Assembly: GCF_003945595.2 (NCBI RefSeq)
Contig: NW_024104754.1
Coordinates: forward strand, 6,471,241-6,535,240
Reading direction: 5' to 3'
DNA: 64,000 nt
Source of the DNA: Pipra filicauda
Lineage: Eukaryota; Chordata; Aves; Passeriformes; Pipridae
In this document: piece after piece, positions 39,802 through 50,500 of the stretch
How positions within the stretch are numbered: position 1 is the stretch's first letter
How the letters are laid out: every line of letters begins with the position of its first letter
The notes under the pieces: model-generated
The model's input: only the letters and a program-made list of their open reading frames with translations
Databases searched by the model: none
Told to the model about the DNA's origin: nothing
Position numbers and translations under genes: made by a program

Positions 39802-40720
39802 AGATGAACTTTTGCTGCAGATGTGTAGAACCATGCTTTCAGCACTGCTCATTCAAATTAGTGTTAATTATTGATTAGAATAAACTCAGCTTGTTCCAGT
39901 TTTCTCTTGTCAAAGGGAACATGCATATTAGTACAGCTGACATTTGAACAGGTCAGATTTCTGTTTCAGAGAATATTTCTACAAGATAGTTTCTAGTTTA
40001 GGTTTTCAAAATTCACCATAACATTTTTCCCATTTCCTCTTACAAGTAATCAGCACTTTCAATGTTCACCAATCTGGCTTTTTTTACTGAAGTGGCCTCG
40101 CTCATTAAGCAACGTCAAGGCACCAAAATCCCAAATTAACATCTGCTATTGTTGTATTGCAGCCCAGTTGTTTCGTGCATTTTTTCAAAGAGGTCTCCCT
40201 GTCACACATTAAACAAGAATATTAAGTAGCAGCAAATTATTGGTATAGTATAGCTCCAGAGAGGCATTCATAAATTGCTCCATGTGTTTGAGGTATTAAC
40301 TGTACTGGAACAGGAATGCACTTTTTCAATTGTACTTTCTTTTTTCCACAGATGTGCACTCCTCAGATTTAAATTAAAAGCAATATATGAGACTTACTTA
40401 GATTAAAAATATTAACTACCAAAAAAAATTAAAATGCATGGTTGGCTTAGGAGGAACAAGAAATGCGGAAAGCTCTTAAAAAAACCCAAACCAAACCACA
40501 TTCTTTAAAAGAAGAGCTGCCTTGCAGACAGAACCAAAACCAGAGAAAGCATCAGCTAGAGCAAGTGCAGCCCATGCAATTAGCAATCTTAGTCTTTAAT
40601 CAACCCCACTGTGCTGCAGATGTTTAGCTAGGAGTTTTACCATGGGGGGTGGGGTGGGGTGTCTAAGTATGAAGAAAAAAACCCAAACCAAACAAAAATC
40701 TTGAATTAGTGACACTCTAC

Positions 40721-41238
40721 CTCAGTGATTGGCTGCCCCTGTGACGTCAAGTCCAGTTCCTGAGGTCTCGTCACCTTATCGATATCCAAGGAGTCCATGC
40801 TGGAAGCTGCAGAGGTCATGCTGGAGCGGGAGGAGTTACTGATGGAGCGCACCTCAGCATCACTCACTGTGCCAGCAGATGCTGTCCTCCTGTGCTGAGC
40901 AGTAACTGCTGGTTTGGGGTCTTCTGCAATGGACTGTTGGGCTGCCTCATCCATGCTCAAAGAGGCCTTCTCTAGCTGTGCGGTGATGTCATCCAAAGAC
41001 ACGTTGGCATGTGATGGTTTAGTCACCTTACCAGAGGAGGGGGATAATCCTTTCATGCTGCTGTGCTTAGTAGAAGGTCGACTAGCAGGTGGTTTCTGAG
41101 TTTTGGGTTCTGTGGCAGGACGTTTCACTGCAGCATTGTTTGCCGAATGAGACCCGATGCTGCTGAGCTCCTGTTCTATGGAACAGAGATCAGCCATGAG
41201 GGCATCCAGATCCACAGTCTCCCCCTGATTCAGGGCTT
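40721..41238 (-). CDS. RAPH1: RAPH1 coding exon 3 (residues 76-248, Ser/Thr-rich linker)
   Basis: At 518 bp this is the largest coding exon here. It starts after TTGTTGCAG and ends at GAG|GTAGAG. It completes Glu76 and runs to Glu248. Residues 83-103 (TVDLDALMADLCSIEQELSS) form an acidic amphipathic helix, comparable to the second talin-binding-type helix of MRL proteins. Residues 104-155 are a Pro/Ser/Lys-rich spacer and the least conserved part. By my recollection of the mammalian protein, this bird has about four extra residues around 104-128. Residues 156-177 (SLDDITAQLEKASLSMDEAA) are a conserved helix. Residues 191-232 are Ser-rich, with a basophilic-kinase-like RRTAS motif at 192-196 and a DSLDIDKVTRPQ block. 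The end is phase 0 and leads into exon 4 across a 23.8 kb intron. Confidence 0.97.
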
Positions 41239-42094
41239 CTGCAACAAACAGCAGTTGTCAGTATGTGCAGAGATTTCATTTGCAACTCTTCACTTTATGT
41301 TATCAAATCCAACAGTTCGGGTAAGGGAGTAAAGGAAGCAGCATTTTCTTTTCCCATCTGTATTGCAAGATCTCTGTTCACTGTTAAGCAGAAGTTCATT
41401 TGCACTACTACTCTTGACCAGTGCACCTTTCACACAATTTAGGTTAAACACATTTGCCAGCAAAAGAAATCTATGAGTGTGCAGATTACGCCTGAGAAGT
41501 TAAAACTGCTTTCCTGTGAACCGATTTAAAAATACATCTGCAGAGCATCACGCCTCAGCCTTTCAAAAAAGTGCAGGTGTTTTGCTAAACATTTTCTAAA
41601 TTGCAAAAGCAATGCAACTGCTTTAAAAACAAACAAACAAACAAAAACTATATATATATATTCAAGCTTTTAAATTAAGGTTTTCTGTATTACAACCAGG
41701 AGAAGCTATTTTAAGACAAGGAAAAATACAATTTTTGTTTAATGTGAAAGCATTCTGTACCTATATTCCTGTACCCTGTTCCATAAAGCAAGATGCTCTT
41801 TCTTCCTGGTTAACAGATACACATTAATTCATTCTTCCATGAGACCAGACCCCAGAACATGCTTTTCTGTACAAATTCTAGACTGAAGTTCTCAGATACT
41901 AGGTGCTATAAAATATATACTGTTTCAGTATACTCAAAATTCTGGCATCAGAAAGTAATGCCTTCAGCAAATATGTTCTCACTTCAGTTAGATGTGTACT
42001 CAAATGCTCTTATATTTTAACCTGTTTTCATTTGTAGCTGGAATAAGGTTTTTTTTCTTAAACTAATATTTGAGGGGTAAATAATTCAACAAAC
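41239..42094 (-). other. RAPH1: RAPH1 intron 2-3
   Basis: This is an 856-bp intron. It contains an AAAC run (about 41625-41648) followed directly by a TA run (41649-41661). No coding sequence is recognised. Confidence 0.88.
41625..41661. repeat. Compound (AAAC)n-(TA)n microsatellite
   Basis: AAAC units to about 41648 are followed by six TA units (41649-41661), in the intron between coding exons 2 and 3. Confidence 0.93.
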
Positions 42095-42200
42095 CATTCA
42101 AATTGTACATGGAGAAGCGATATGAGAAGTTGGCAAGATTGGTTTCCTGACGGAGAGGTGATCTCTTCACCGGTGCCACAGGCTTGTCTGTATCCAAACT
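42095..42200 (-). CDS. RAPH1: RAPH1 coding exon 2 (residues 41-76)
   Basis: This 106-bp exon encodes SLDTDKPVAPVKRSPLRQ through FSMYNLN and the first base of Glu76. It begins after TTTTTCAG and ends at AATG|GTTTGT. The segment links the talin-binding N-terminal helix to the second helix in the next exon. The basic KRSPLR stretch and the aromatic FSYRF motif are typical of lamellipodin. The reading frame is closed by the phase 1 join to exon 3. The small size and absence of an in-frame ATG make it easy to miss with ORF finders. The donor departs from consensus at +3, +4 and +6 (T where R, A and T are usual) and lacks the usual -2 A, so it should be weak. I saw no better in-phase alternative. 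Confidence 0.95.
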
Positions 42201-45200
42201 CTGAAAAAGATCAAAAAAAGGGCAAAATAAAGTTTGACACGGAATCGGACAAGCAAATCTTTAAGATGAATTCATTTTCTCCAAGAGAAATTTTTCAAAA
42301 TCTCCTGGCACATAAAAAAACCCAACCCTCCTTTTCAGGTTTTAGACTGAAAACATACATTGTCATACAACAGAGATTTAGCTTCAGATATGCAATAAAG
42401 AAAAGGCGTTAAACACATTCTGGTTTTTGCTGAATCAAAGGAAGGAAGCATATTCCACATGTTTTTTTAAGTGGTGTTACATACTAGCTCATTTTGAAAC
42501 ACAGGCAGCTGGCTTAGCTGTAACAAATTCTCTGCAGCAAACTGGGCAAGGATCTAAACACATTCAGCCTGTGATACCCTAAGATATGCATCATTAGCTT
42601 ATGAGCATACTCATGGCATAAGCACATAAAAACATTCAATGAAGAATTCTATTTTATTAAAAGGGATTTTAAATTGGCTAAATTCAGACATTTTTTTCAA
42701 TGAGCCTTTCCTGTGAACAATGTTAAATTGTGAAAGCAATCCCTAGTCAGTTTATGTAGGACACTTTTTTTTTAGAAAAACTAGTATAGGTTAAAAAAAG
42801 AGACACTTTTTTATTTCTAATCTTGAATTGTTTTGTTATGAAGGCTAACGTGGGTACAATATATAATGTTATAATAAATACTGGGATTTGTGTAAGTAGC
42901 AGGCAGTAGGGCACTGTGACCCAGCTGCTGACCCAAGAGGTACATGACAGGGCCAGCAGCTGCTGCCCCTGGAGTGGCAAGTGTTACATGGGGAATCCAG
43001 CTCTTGCCATCACTGAAGCTCAACAGGCCCGCAGAATGTCTGAAATGAAGTAGTGCTTGTACTGATAAAGATTTTCTGAAGATATGCTTGTCTGAAGGAA
43101 AAGCATCTTCTAGCTCCAACAGAATAAAAGTTTCTCACCTAAGCTTTTTATTTTCATTTTCTATATCTTTACTCAAGCCTTTGTTAAAAAATGAAATGCA
43201 CTATTTTTTCTCCTAATATTTATTCTCACTGAATTCCCTTCTTTCCTCAGCCTGGTCCAAACTTAATCCCCTCCCCCAGCTCCCAAAATCAATTAGGAAG
43301 TCAATCATCACTTAATGAGAAGACAGTGATGAAGTCTTGTCTTCCATCAGATGGCAAGAATCTCATCTCTGATGAAGCTTATGTGTTGTCCCAGACAGAA
43401 TAGTGGAGGGGGGGTGGGGGAAGGAAAAATCTATCTATAACCCTGGAGACAGAAGAGGCAAGTAAGGGCTCATTCCTTCAGACTGAATCCACAGATTGTT
43501 ACAAAAGATGTCCTGTAAAGCAAATCTATCCTGGTTAAAAATATCTAAAATGTGTTTTACCGACCTTAATAATAACAAAGTTATTTCACCTCCTTGAAAA
43601 TACATGTGATATTCTCTCACTGTTACCTGAAGCACATTCTCCATAATACATTACATTGCTAAAACAGCATTTTGGAGAACTGCTGAAAACTGAAACAGCA
43701 CCAAAAAGCTTAGTTCTGAATAATCATGAGAAGCAAGGTAAGATTTCCTTCATTTAACCTGTACCATAGAGCAGGACAACTTAAGCAGTATAAATGTTAA
43801 TCCACTGTGCCAAACGGCTCACACACACTGCAGATTTGTGACTTCATCTTACAATGCTTTTGTTAGACCAACAGTTAAAGAGGGCAAAGTGAATTCCAGT
43901 GATCTCATGGGTATTTTAACAATTTCAAATCTTTAAAAAAAAAGCACTTACATCTGGAGAGGAATCTGGGTCTTACTTTAAATCCCCTTAAAGTAAACAT
44001 TTATGAAATCTAAAAAGGAAGTTAAAGTTCAAGGATCTCAGGATCTCCTACTGCTCTTGGAAGTCCAGCTGATAAACAGCAACAAATGCTGAGACTACAG
44101 GAGAATGCACTTTAGATCTCATTAACTCTAATCACCCCTCTTTATTGGGACTTCATTAGGGCTGCATCAAGACCTGATCATTTTCCAAATAAACTAACTG
44201 AGACACAACTAACTCCATGAACTTGCTTATACAAAACAAAATGAGGTCAAAGTTTTGGGGGAAATGTCATTTCTCAATAGTTGCAAAAGATAGAAGGGCA
44301 ACTGTCAGGCTATGTTGCAGACTGTGTTGAAGAGCAATATGAAGGTGAGAAACAAATAACGTGGGTCTCCTGTTAACTACCCATTAGTTGGTTTTAAAAA
44401 CTTTGCATGGACCAGCAAAAAACTGAGACATGACCCTGAAATCTGCACATCAACAGTGTAGCTATAACCCCCAAATAAAATATGCTTATATTTCTAGGCT
44501 GCTAGACATGAAAAAACAGGGCAGAGAATAAGAGGTTTAAGACCAATTACCCGCTGTGCTGTTCTGTGAAGATCCTCAAAGTGATTTACAAAGCCCAAAC
44601 CTTCAAAATGGTTTTCACTTACCACTAAAAATCCTTCATACAAAGTTAAAAACACAGCAAGAATTAATATATACAGATTTATGTCATACTCTTTCATTCA
44701 TTTCAAAAACCAAGATTGCCCTGCATGTACAAGTTCAGAAAAAAAATTACTTTCCCCTATATGCTATATACATTTAGAACCTGCAGGCAGAAATTTAACC
44801 AGATTCAGAGATGAGCCTGAATCTGAAATTCTGTCATCAATAGCTCAATTTTCCTTCAGTCTTTGGGTAAGATGAAGATGAGAAAAACTGCCTCTTCTCT
44901 AGCTTAATGAAACTTCAGTTACCATACCTTTGCTTAATTCCACACGATAAACAAGGAGAAGATTAAATATGCTATTCAGGAGGGCCAGCTCACAGAGCTG
45001 AAAAACCCCTGCAAGCAGTCACAGAGAAATGGCATATCATCCCAGGACAGGCACACCAGGCAAAATGCAAGAGCTGCTTGTGAAGGAAAGGAAAAGCACT
45101 GGAAAGCTGGAAGTGCCAAAAGATGATGTCCTATCAGCTGCTTCTCTGATGCAGGAAGAGTACTCTGGAACAATGATGAGTCCTCTAGGGTGTATCAGGT

Positions 45201-45594
45201 CACTTTACCATGTCATGAGTAGCAATGTTCACAATTTCCTGTTCCTTATTGCTGTTCAGGTGCAACAAATAAATGCTGTCACAGCTGGACAACGTCAAAC
45301 CACGTTTGGAGACACAGCCTAAGTCAGCTAAAGTCCATGCTTCTTTATATACACAAGCACAAAATACCAATTCCATAGGAATATTACCCTTTGGGAAAGG
45401 CCAAACTAGAAGGTTGTGAAAAATAAATTTAACAACCTTGAGATGGGGAAAAGAAGCCAATTTACAAACTTTTAAAGAGTACTGAACTGGTCACAGGCTA
45501 AAGTTTACCTCGCTGCAAGCAGCAGTGCTGAGCTGGTAGCACCCAAATGAAAAGAATCATAATACTTCAGTAAGATGTTTGAAATATCCCTCAC
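42201..45594 (-). other. RAPH1: RAPH1 intron 1-2
   Basis: This is a 3394-bp intron. A GC-richer patch at about 42895-43120 carries a 100-codon minus-strand open frame (42817-43119) with no known domain (see findings). The rest is AT-rich unique DNA with short chance frames. Confidence 0.85.
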
Positions 45595-45714
45595 CTGTGT
45601 GAGTTTGTCCAGTTCACCCAGCCAGGCCCCAAACATCTTGTCCAGATCCTGGTCTTCCTTATCACTATCTTCTTCTGCACCATGGTCAAGCTCTTCATCT
45701 GACAATTGCTCCAT
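45595..45714 (-). CDS. RAPH1: RAPH1 coding exon 1 (start codon, residues 1-40)
   Basis: This 120-bp exon encodes 40 residues beginning MEQLSDEELDHGAEED and ending LGELDKLTQ, in phase 0 at its end. It is very acidic over residues 6-25. It then forms an amphipathic helix (DKMFGAWLGELDKL, residues 25-38) that corresponds to the N-terminal talin-binding helix of MRL proteins; talin binding is family knowledge. The start is chosen because the ATG opens the match to the family's N-terminus and lies directly after a strong acceptor, a long T-run followed by CAG. The next in-frame codons upstream are that intronic T-run. The donor is CAG|GTGAGG. Upstream 5' UTR sequence must come from an exon that is not visible in the window. 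Confidence 0.97.
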
Positions 45715-45735
45715 CTGAAAAAAAAAAAAAAGTTT
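45715..45735 (-). promoter_or_regulatory. RAPH1: Splice acceptor abutting the RAPH1 start codon
   Basis: Read on the minus strand, an almost pure T-run is followed by CAG and immediately by the initiator ATG (45714-45712). The polypyrimidine tract is strong, and the +4 base after ATG is G, as in a good Kozak context. Bases -1 to -6 of the translated mRNA come from the upstream non-coding exon, which is not visible here, so initiation context depends on which first exon is used. Confidence 0.85.
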
Positions 45736-46738
45736 GACACTCAAATTTTCTTATCAGTGTCTAAGAAAACTGGTGTCAGCTACTATGCTTCTGAAAAAGT
45801 ATCCTGAAGTCAAAGCACGTCTGTCCATTACCTTTCTAAAAACTGCATAGATTCACAGTTTGTTATCCTGCTCACTAGTGACGACTTAGTATGAAAGTTG
45901 CAATGGATAATTACAAAGCCATTTTTGCAGCTCGCTTTTGTCAGAACTATGCAGAAAAATATTAAGAACAGAGTTCATAATATTTAATACACCATCAGAA
46001 ATTATTTCAAGCTAGCCTTGCATGTGCATTCACTGCCAGCTATTGTTGGCAAAATATATTGACATTACATTACAAAAATCCAACTCTCGTCCAAGGAATT
46101 CAGCTGACCACAGTTAAGCAACACCATTCAACCCACAGGAAGTGCAGTCTCACTGCACTGCAAATAGATCACTCTACACATCCGTAAACAGAAATACCTA
46201 AACAGGCCACAGAGAATGTCAGCAATACATCCCCTGAGACAGTTTAAATCTTGGACACTGACCAGATCAGTTCAGTGATACTGCACAATTTTTATTCAAC
46301 AAAGAAACTCCTCCCTGGAAGCAAAGAGTCACTGTAACATTTATCAGATCCTCCTTCATTCAACAAAGCTGTAACCAAGATAAAGACTTAATGTTCTCCA
46401 AAGTTTAACTCTTATTACCCCAAAGAAAATTAACCTTTTGTTAAGCAAGCCTCTATTCTTTTCTCCAAACATGTCCTCCTTTTATGGAGCTAAGACACAT
46501 GTGCCTTTCTGGGTACATACACACCAATAAAGCCAGGATCTGGTTCAGAACATCCTTGGGGCAGGGGGGCAGTGGGCAGCGCAATGAACTAGGTAACAAT
46601 TTGGGAGCTATCAGGCAGCACAAAAGAGTAAATCCTGGAGATGTGCTATAGAATGTCCAGAGACAGTTGAGAACAGATCACCACCAAGAGCAACACAAAA
46701 AATGAATGGTGAGTTGTACACCTTGATTTAGTCAAGTC

Positions 46739-47590
46739 AAAGAATCACAGAATATGCTGAGTTGGAAGGGACCCACAAGGATCATCGAGTCCAACTCCTG
46801 GCCCTGCACAGGATCCCCAAGAGTCACGCCATGTGCCTGAAAGTATAGTCCAAAGGCTTCTTGAGCTCTGTCAGGCTTGGTGCTGTGACCACTTCCCTGG
46901 GGAACCTGTTCCAGTGCCCAACCACCCTCTGGGGGAAGAACCTTTTCCTAATATCCAAACTAAACCTCCCCTGACACAACTTCAGACCATTCCCTTGGGT
47001 CCTGTCACTGGGCACCACAGAGAAGAGACCAGTGACAGTCTCTGAGTGCCTGTCCCTCCTCTTCCCCTCGCAAGGAAGTTGTAACTGCAATGAGGTCTCC
47101 CCTCAGTCTCCTCTGCTCCAGGCTGAACAGACCCAGTGACCTCAGTCACTACTCATTGGCTTCCCCTCAAGGCCCTTCCCCATCTTTGTTGCCCTCCTTT
47201 GGACATTCTCTAATGGCTTAATATCTTTCTTATATTGTGGTGCCCAAAATTGCCACAATATTCAAGGTGAGGCAGCCCCAGTGCAGAGCTGAGCAGGACA
47301 GTCCCCTCCCTCGACCGGCTGGTGATGCTTTGCCTGATGCCCCCCAGGACACAGTTGTCCCTCCTGGCTGCCAGGGCACTGCTGGCCCATATTCAACCTG
47401 CCATCAAGCAGGACCCCCAGGTCCCTTTCCACAGCTCTGCTTTCCAGCATCTCATTCCCCAGTCTGTACGTACATCTGGAGTTGCCCCAGCCCAGGTGCA
47501 GATTCTGGCACTTTCCCTTGTTGAACTTTATGTGGAAGGTGATTACCCAGTCCTCCAACTTGTCAAAGTCATGGGCTACATAGTTGTTTG
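46739..47590 (-). mobile_element. CR1 LINE, 5'-truncated, 3' end of ORF2 plus tail
   Basis: On the minus strand this is the 3' part of a chicken-repeat-1 non-LTR retrotransposon. Translated pieces show the end of its reverse-transcriptase ORF: DFDKLEDWVITFH, FNKGKCQNLHLGWGN and RDLGVLLDGRLNM near 47570-47360, then, after a frame change, LDIRKRFFPQRVVGHWNRFP and REVVTAPSLTELKK near 46960-46850. The 3' terminus at about 46739-46755 carries the CR1-type ATTCTGTG motif followed by ATTCT. Several frameshifts and stops show it is dead. The upstream ORF2, ORF1 and 5' end are missing, the usual 5' truncation of CR1. It sits about 1 kb upstream of the RAPH1 ATG exon, in the same orientation. The left edge is accurate to a few bases; the right edge is approximate. 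Confidence 0.93.
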
Positions 47591-50500
47591 CTACACAGCT
47601 TTCTGAAAACACCAGTTTAAATTTCATAGACTTAAAAACAAACTTTCTAAATGCTAATCTTCAGGAAAAGATAAATCTTAGCCTGAAAGACATCACAGTG
47701 TTGCAGAGTTGAACTGATAAGGAATGTTATGAAAGAAGATATAGGTGATCTCTGAGAAAAAAACTCTTCAATCTATTTTTCACTTTATATGACACTTGTT
47801 CATGCAAAAATACCTCCATGATTTAAAAACAGCCTTTCCTTATATTTATATATTGCTTTTCACTTTCTCTTGACAAAACTGTCAGGGAACAGGACACTTT
47901 AGAGGAGATCCATAATTCTGAGGTCAGCAAAAGCCAATGCCTCCCATGGATGCAAGATACTGCCATCCAGTTGCTGCAGGCAAAGCTGCTTCAGTCCACT
48001 ACTGAGATTCTACTTTAGTGGCAGAGCACAATGCAGCTGCCTACCTTCAAAGGGGTAATAATATTAAAGCTGACTTGTCATGGCACACTGCACTGTGCCA
48101 ATGCTGAACAAATTAAATTCACCATCTGAAGCTCCTTTCTTCCAACACTTGCTTTGAGTTCTGCACTCTAAGAAATGGAAGGAAGCTCCTCCTAACATCT
48201 AAGAGTGAAGTTGAAATTATAAAAAAACACAAACCCAATATACTTATGTAATAGAGCTGCATCCTTCCACCAAGACTGCATCATTTGACAACACAGTATT
48301 TTCCAGTGTCTATATACACTTAAAATAAAGGATTTTTATTTGAAAGCTAAAGGAAGTTATTAAAGGGTGCCTTACAAAATATGGCAATGAATTGGCAAAT
48401 CAAATAAATGGAAACTATGATATAAAACAGTCAGAGCTCAGTATTTATGGATACTTTACACTGCTAGCCTTTCCTTCCTTGAGCTGTTTTTGATGATCTA
48501 CAGTTAGATGAGACTTTTTTTGCAGTGGATTCATTCTATGGCACAGTTCATAACTCATGCTTTCATTAAGAGAGGAGCTTGCTCTTTTTACTAATATTTG
48601 TGAGGATCTGAGATGTGGAAAGCATTCTCAATTTCCCATAAACTGCTGCTTTAGCTATTTTAACTTAGCATCAGAGACACTGCTTTAATTCCAGTTACTC
48701 TGAAGACAGAATCAGCAGCCTAAAGAAAACTTCTACCAGTGAAGTACTGTTGTGTCAGCATGTCTGGCACTAAACCCTGTAGTATTTGCCAGCTCCTTGT
48801 AGTCCCCACCCAAGCTTCCTAACGTCAGCTGCATTTCCTATGAGCCTGTCAACATTCACTTGCAAAAGGCACACAGAGGATAGTGTCTCACTTAAGAAAT
48901 AGCTAATATTAACTTGCTAGTTCTGTAAAAGGAATTTGTCTTAGCACAATTCCACTAACAGAAGATATCCCAAAGGACATTAATTAAAGAATTAATTCAA
49001 CAAATCAAGGCAGAGACAAAATGCTCAGAAAACAGCATCTGAATTTTTGACATAAGCACTCAAAACATTAACAACTTATAAAAGAGTACACATTTCAATT
49101 AAAAACTTCAAATTTTCCTTTTACAACCATTTTCTTTCTCACTGCTGTTGATCACAGTAACCACACACCATACTTTAGCACATCATACCTAACTGGGAGT
49201 TATCATGCCTTTCTAAGGATACAACATCTTTCTTTATAACAAGAAAGAAAAATGGCATAAGTATAAGGAGTGGGAGGCTGTGTGTGTTTTGTTGTGTTGG
49301 GCTATTTTGTTAAAGGAGTAATTTAGAACTAAATCAGATGTACAAAATGGAAAAGGGGTAATTGTTCTAACGTGATACCCTAAAGTAAGCCACTCACATT
49401 CCTAAAGCATTTGCAGGGTAGCAAAGTTTAAGTAGCTTTTGTTTCTGCTTAGCTCATACCAGATCAAGTGCCAAAGGAACTTTAGGATTCAAGTTATTTT
49501 TCAACACTTCACCTCCTATTCAGTTCAAGTGTTTGTCAGAGTAGAACATAATGAAAATGAGCAGCATCATTATGGGATACCCAGATAAAATACAGTACCA
49601 ATACAGCACGGTCTTCCGTATGCAAGTAAGGCCTTCTGCACTGAAGTGTGGTCTATGCACTATTTTGTTATCAGCTACACACTGTGACAGTCTGTATTAT
49701 CTGTTTGAAATGCTATTTAAACAGGCAGACTCACAATCACTGTAAGTCAGCTATCAAGTTTCCAAAACAGTTCATTAGGTTTGTTCACATTTAAATGCAT
49801 GAAGCACAGTATAGTCTATTTTATTTATGAAAAACTGTTAAGGCTTTCATTAGAAGTTACCCATTGCAACATTTAATCATAACCTACAATGTTAAATTAC
49901 ACTGTAAAAAAACCCCTCACCAATAATTCTGGGAGAAAAAAAAGAAAAATTTACTCTTTCAAGCTGATTCTTATAGAAGCCATTGTAGCTTTTAGTACAC
50001 TAGGACAATCATTAGATCATGTCATGTTAAAAAACATGAGGAAAGATGGAAAGCCCAAGAACAATGCTTCACATAGACCATTTTGACATTTTCATTTCAA
50101 ACCACTGCAGAACTCTGAAACTAAGAAACAGCTGTCATCAGAAAGCAACAGCTTTGGGACAGAGTTAAGTTATAATCAAAACTTTACTCGCCGAGACCCC
50201 ATTCTGCACACTTGCACGTTAAGACAGTAGTTCCTACCTCAAATCAACCCAGTTCAAGACAGCAGAAATCTTTACTACATTAACAATATCTCCTAATAAA
50301 AACACTCTGCACTGAAAAAAACCCAGATATAAAAGAATCAAACTGCAGGATTTGTCTATACCACAAGTAATTAATTATGGAAAGATCATAAGAGAAATAA
50401 TAGAATTCTGTGTCCAACTGGCAACACCAATGTGCTTAAAGGGTCAGCTACAAGAATGTGTCTATTCACTACAATTGCAGAAGCGTTGTAATTAGAATTT

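Larger units (their letters stand above)
16892..40720 (-). other. RAPH1: RAPH1 intron 3-4, 23.8 kb
   Basis: This is by far the longest complete intron here (23,829 bp; the others are 0.6-3.4 kb). It is AT-rich throughout, with no CpG island. It holds the CR1 relic at 21640-21800, the CR1 3' remnant at 31710-31797, a 24-bp palindrome at 18466, a 35-bp tandem duplication at 31046, a 21-bp one at 39760, an AAAC microsatellite at 33015 and a poly-A run at 34055. Slightly GC-richer patches at 18660-18840, 19140-19660 and 36560-36720 have short overlapping open frames but no recognisable protein. It splits the gene into an N-terminal talin-binding/linker block and the RA-PH block. Confidence 0.9.

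Noticed and set aside
40914..41332. Plus-strand open frames of 61 and 89 codons over coding exon 3
   Set aside because: They are antisense shadows of the RAPH1 exon; the minus frame matches lamellipodin and has splice borders.
3423..45714. Assignment of the gene to APBB1IP (RIAM) instead of RAPH1
   Set aside because: The N-terminal MEQLSDEE, the long Ser-rich linker with RRTASAGT, and the PH and post-PH sequences follow lamellipodin; RIAM has a different start and a shorter linker.
46824..47627. Several open frames on both strands between 46824 and 47627
   Set aside because: All are accounted for by the CR1 element; the minus frames are fragments of its reverse-transcriptase ORF and the plus frames are their shadows.
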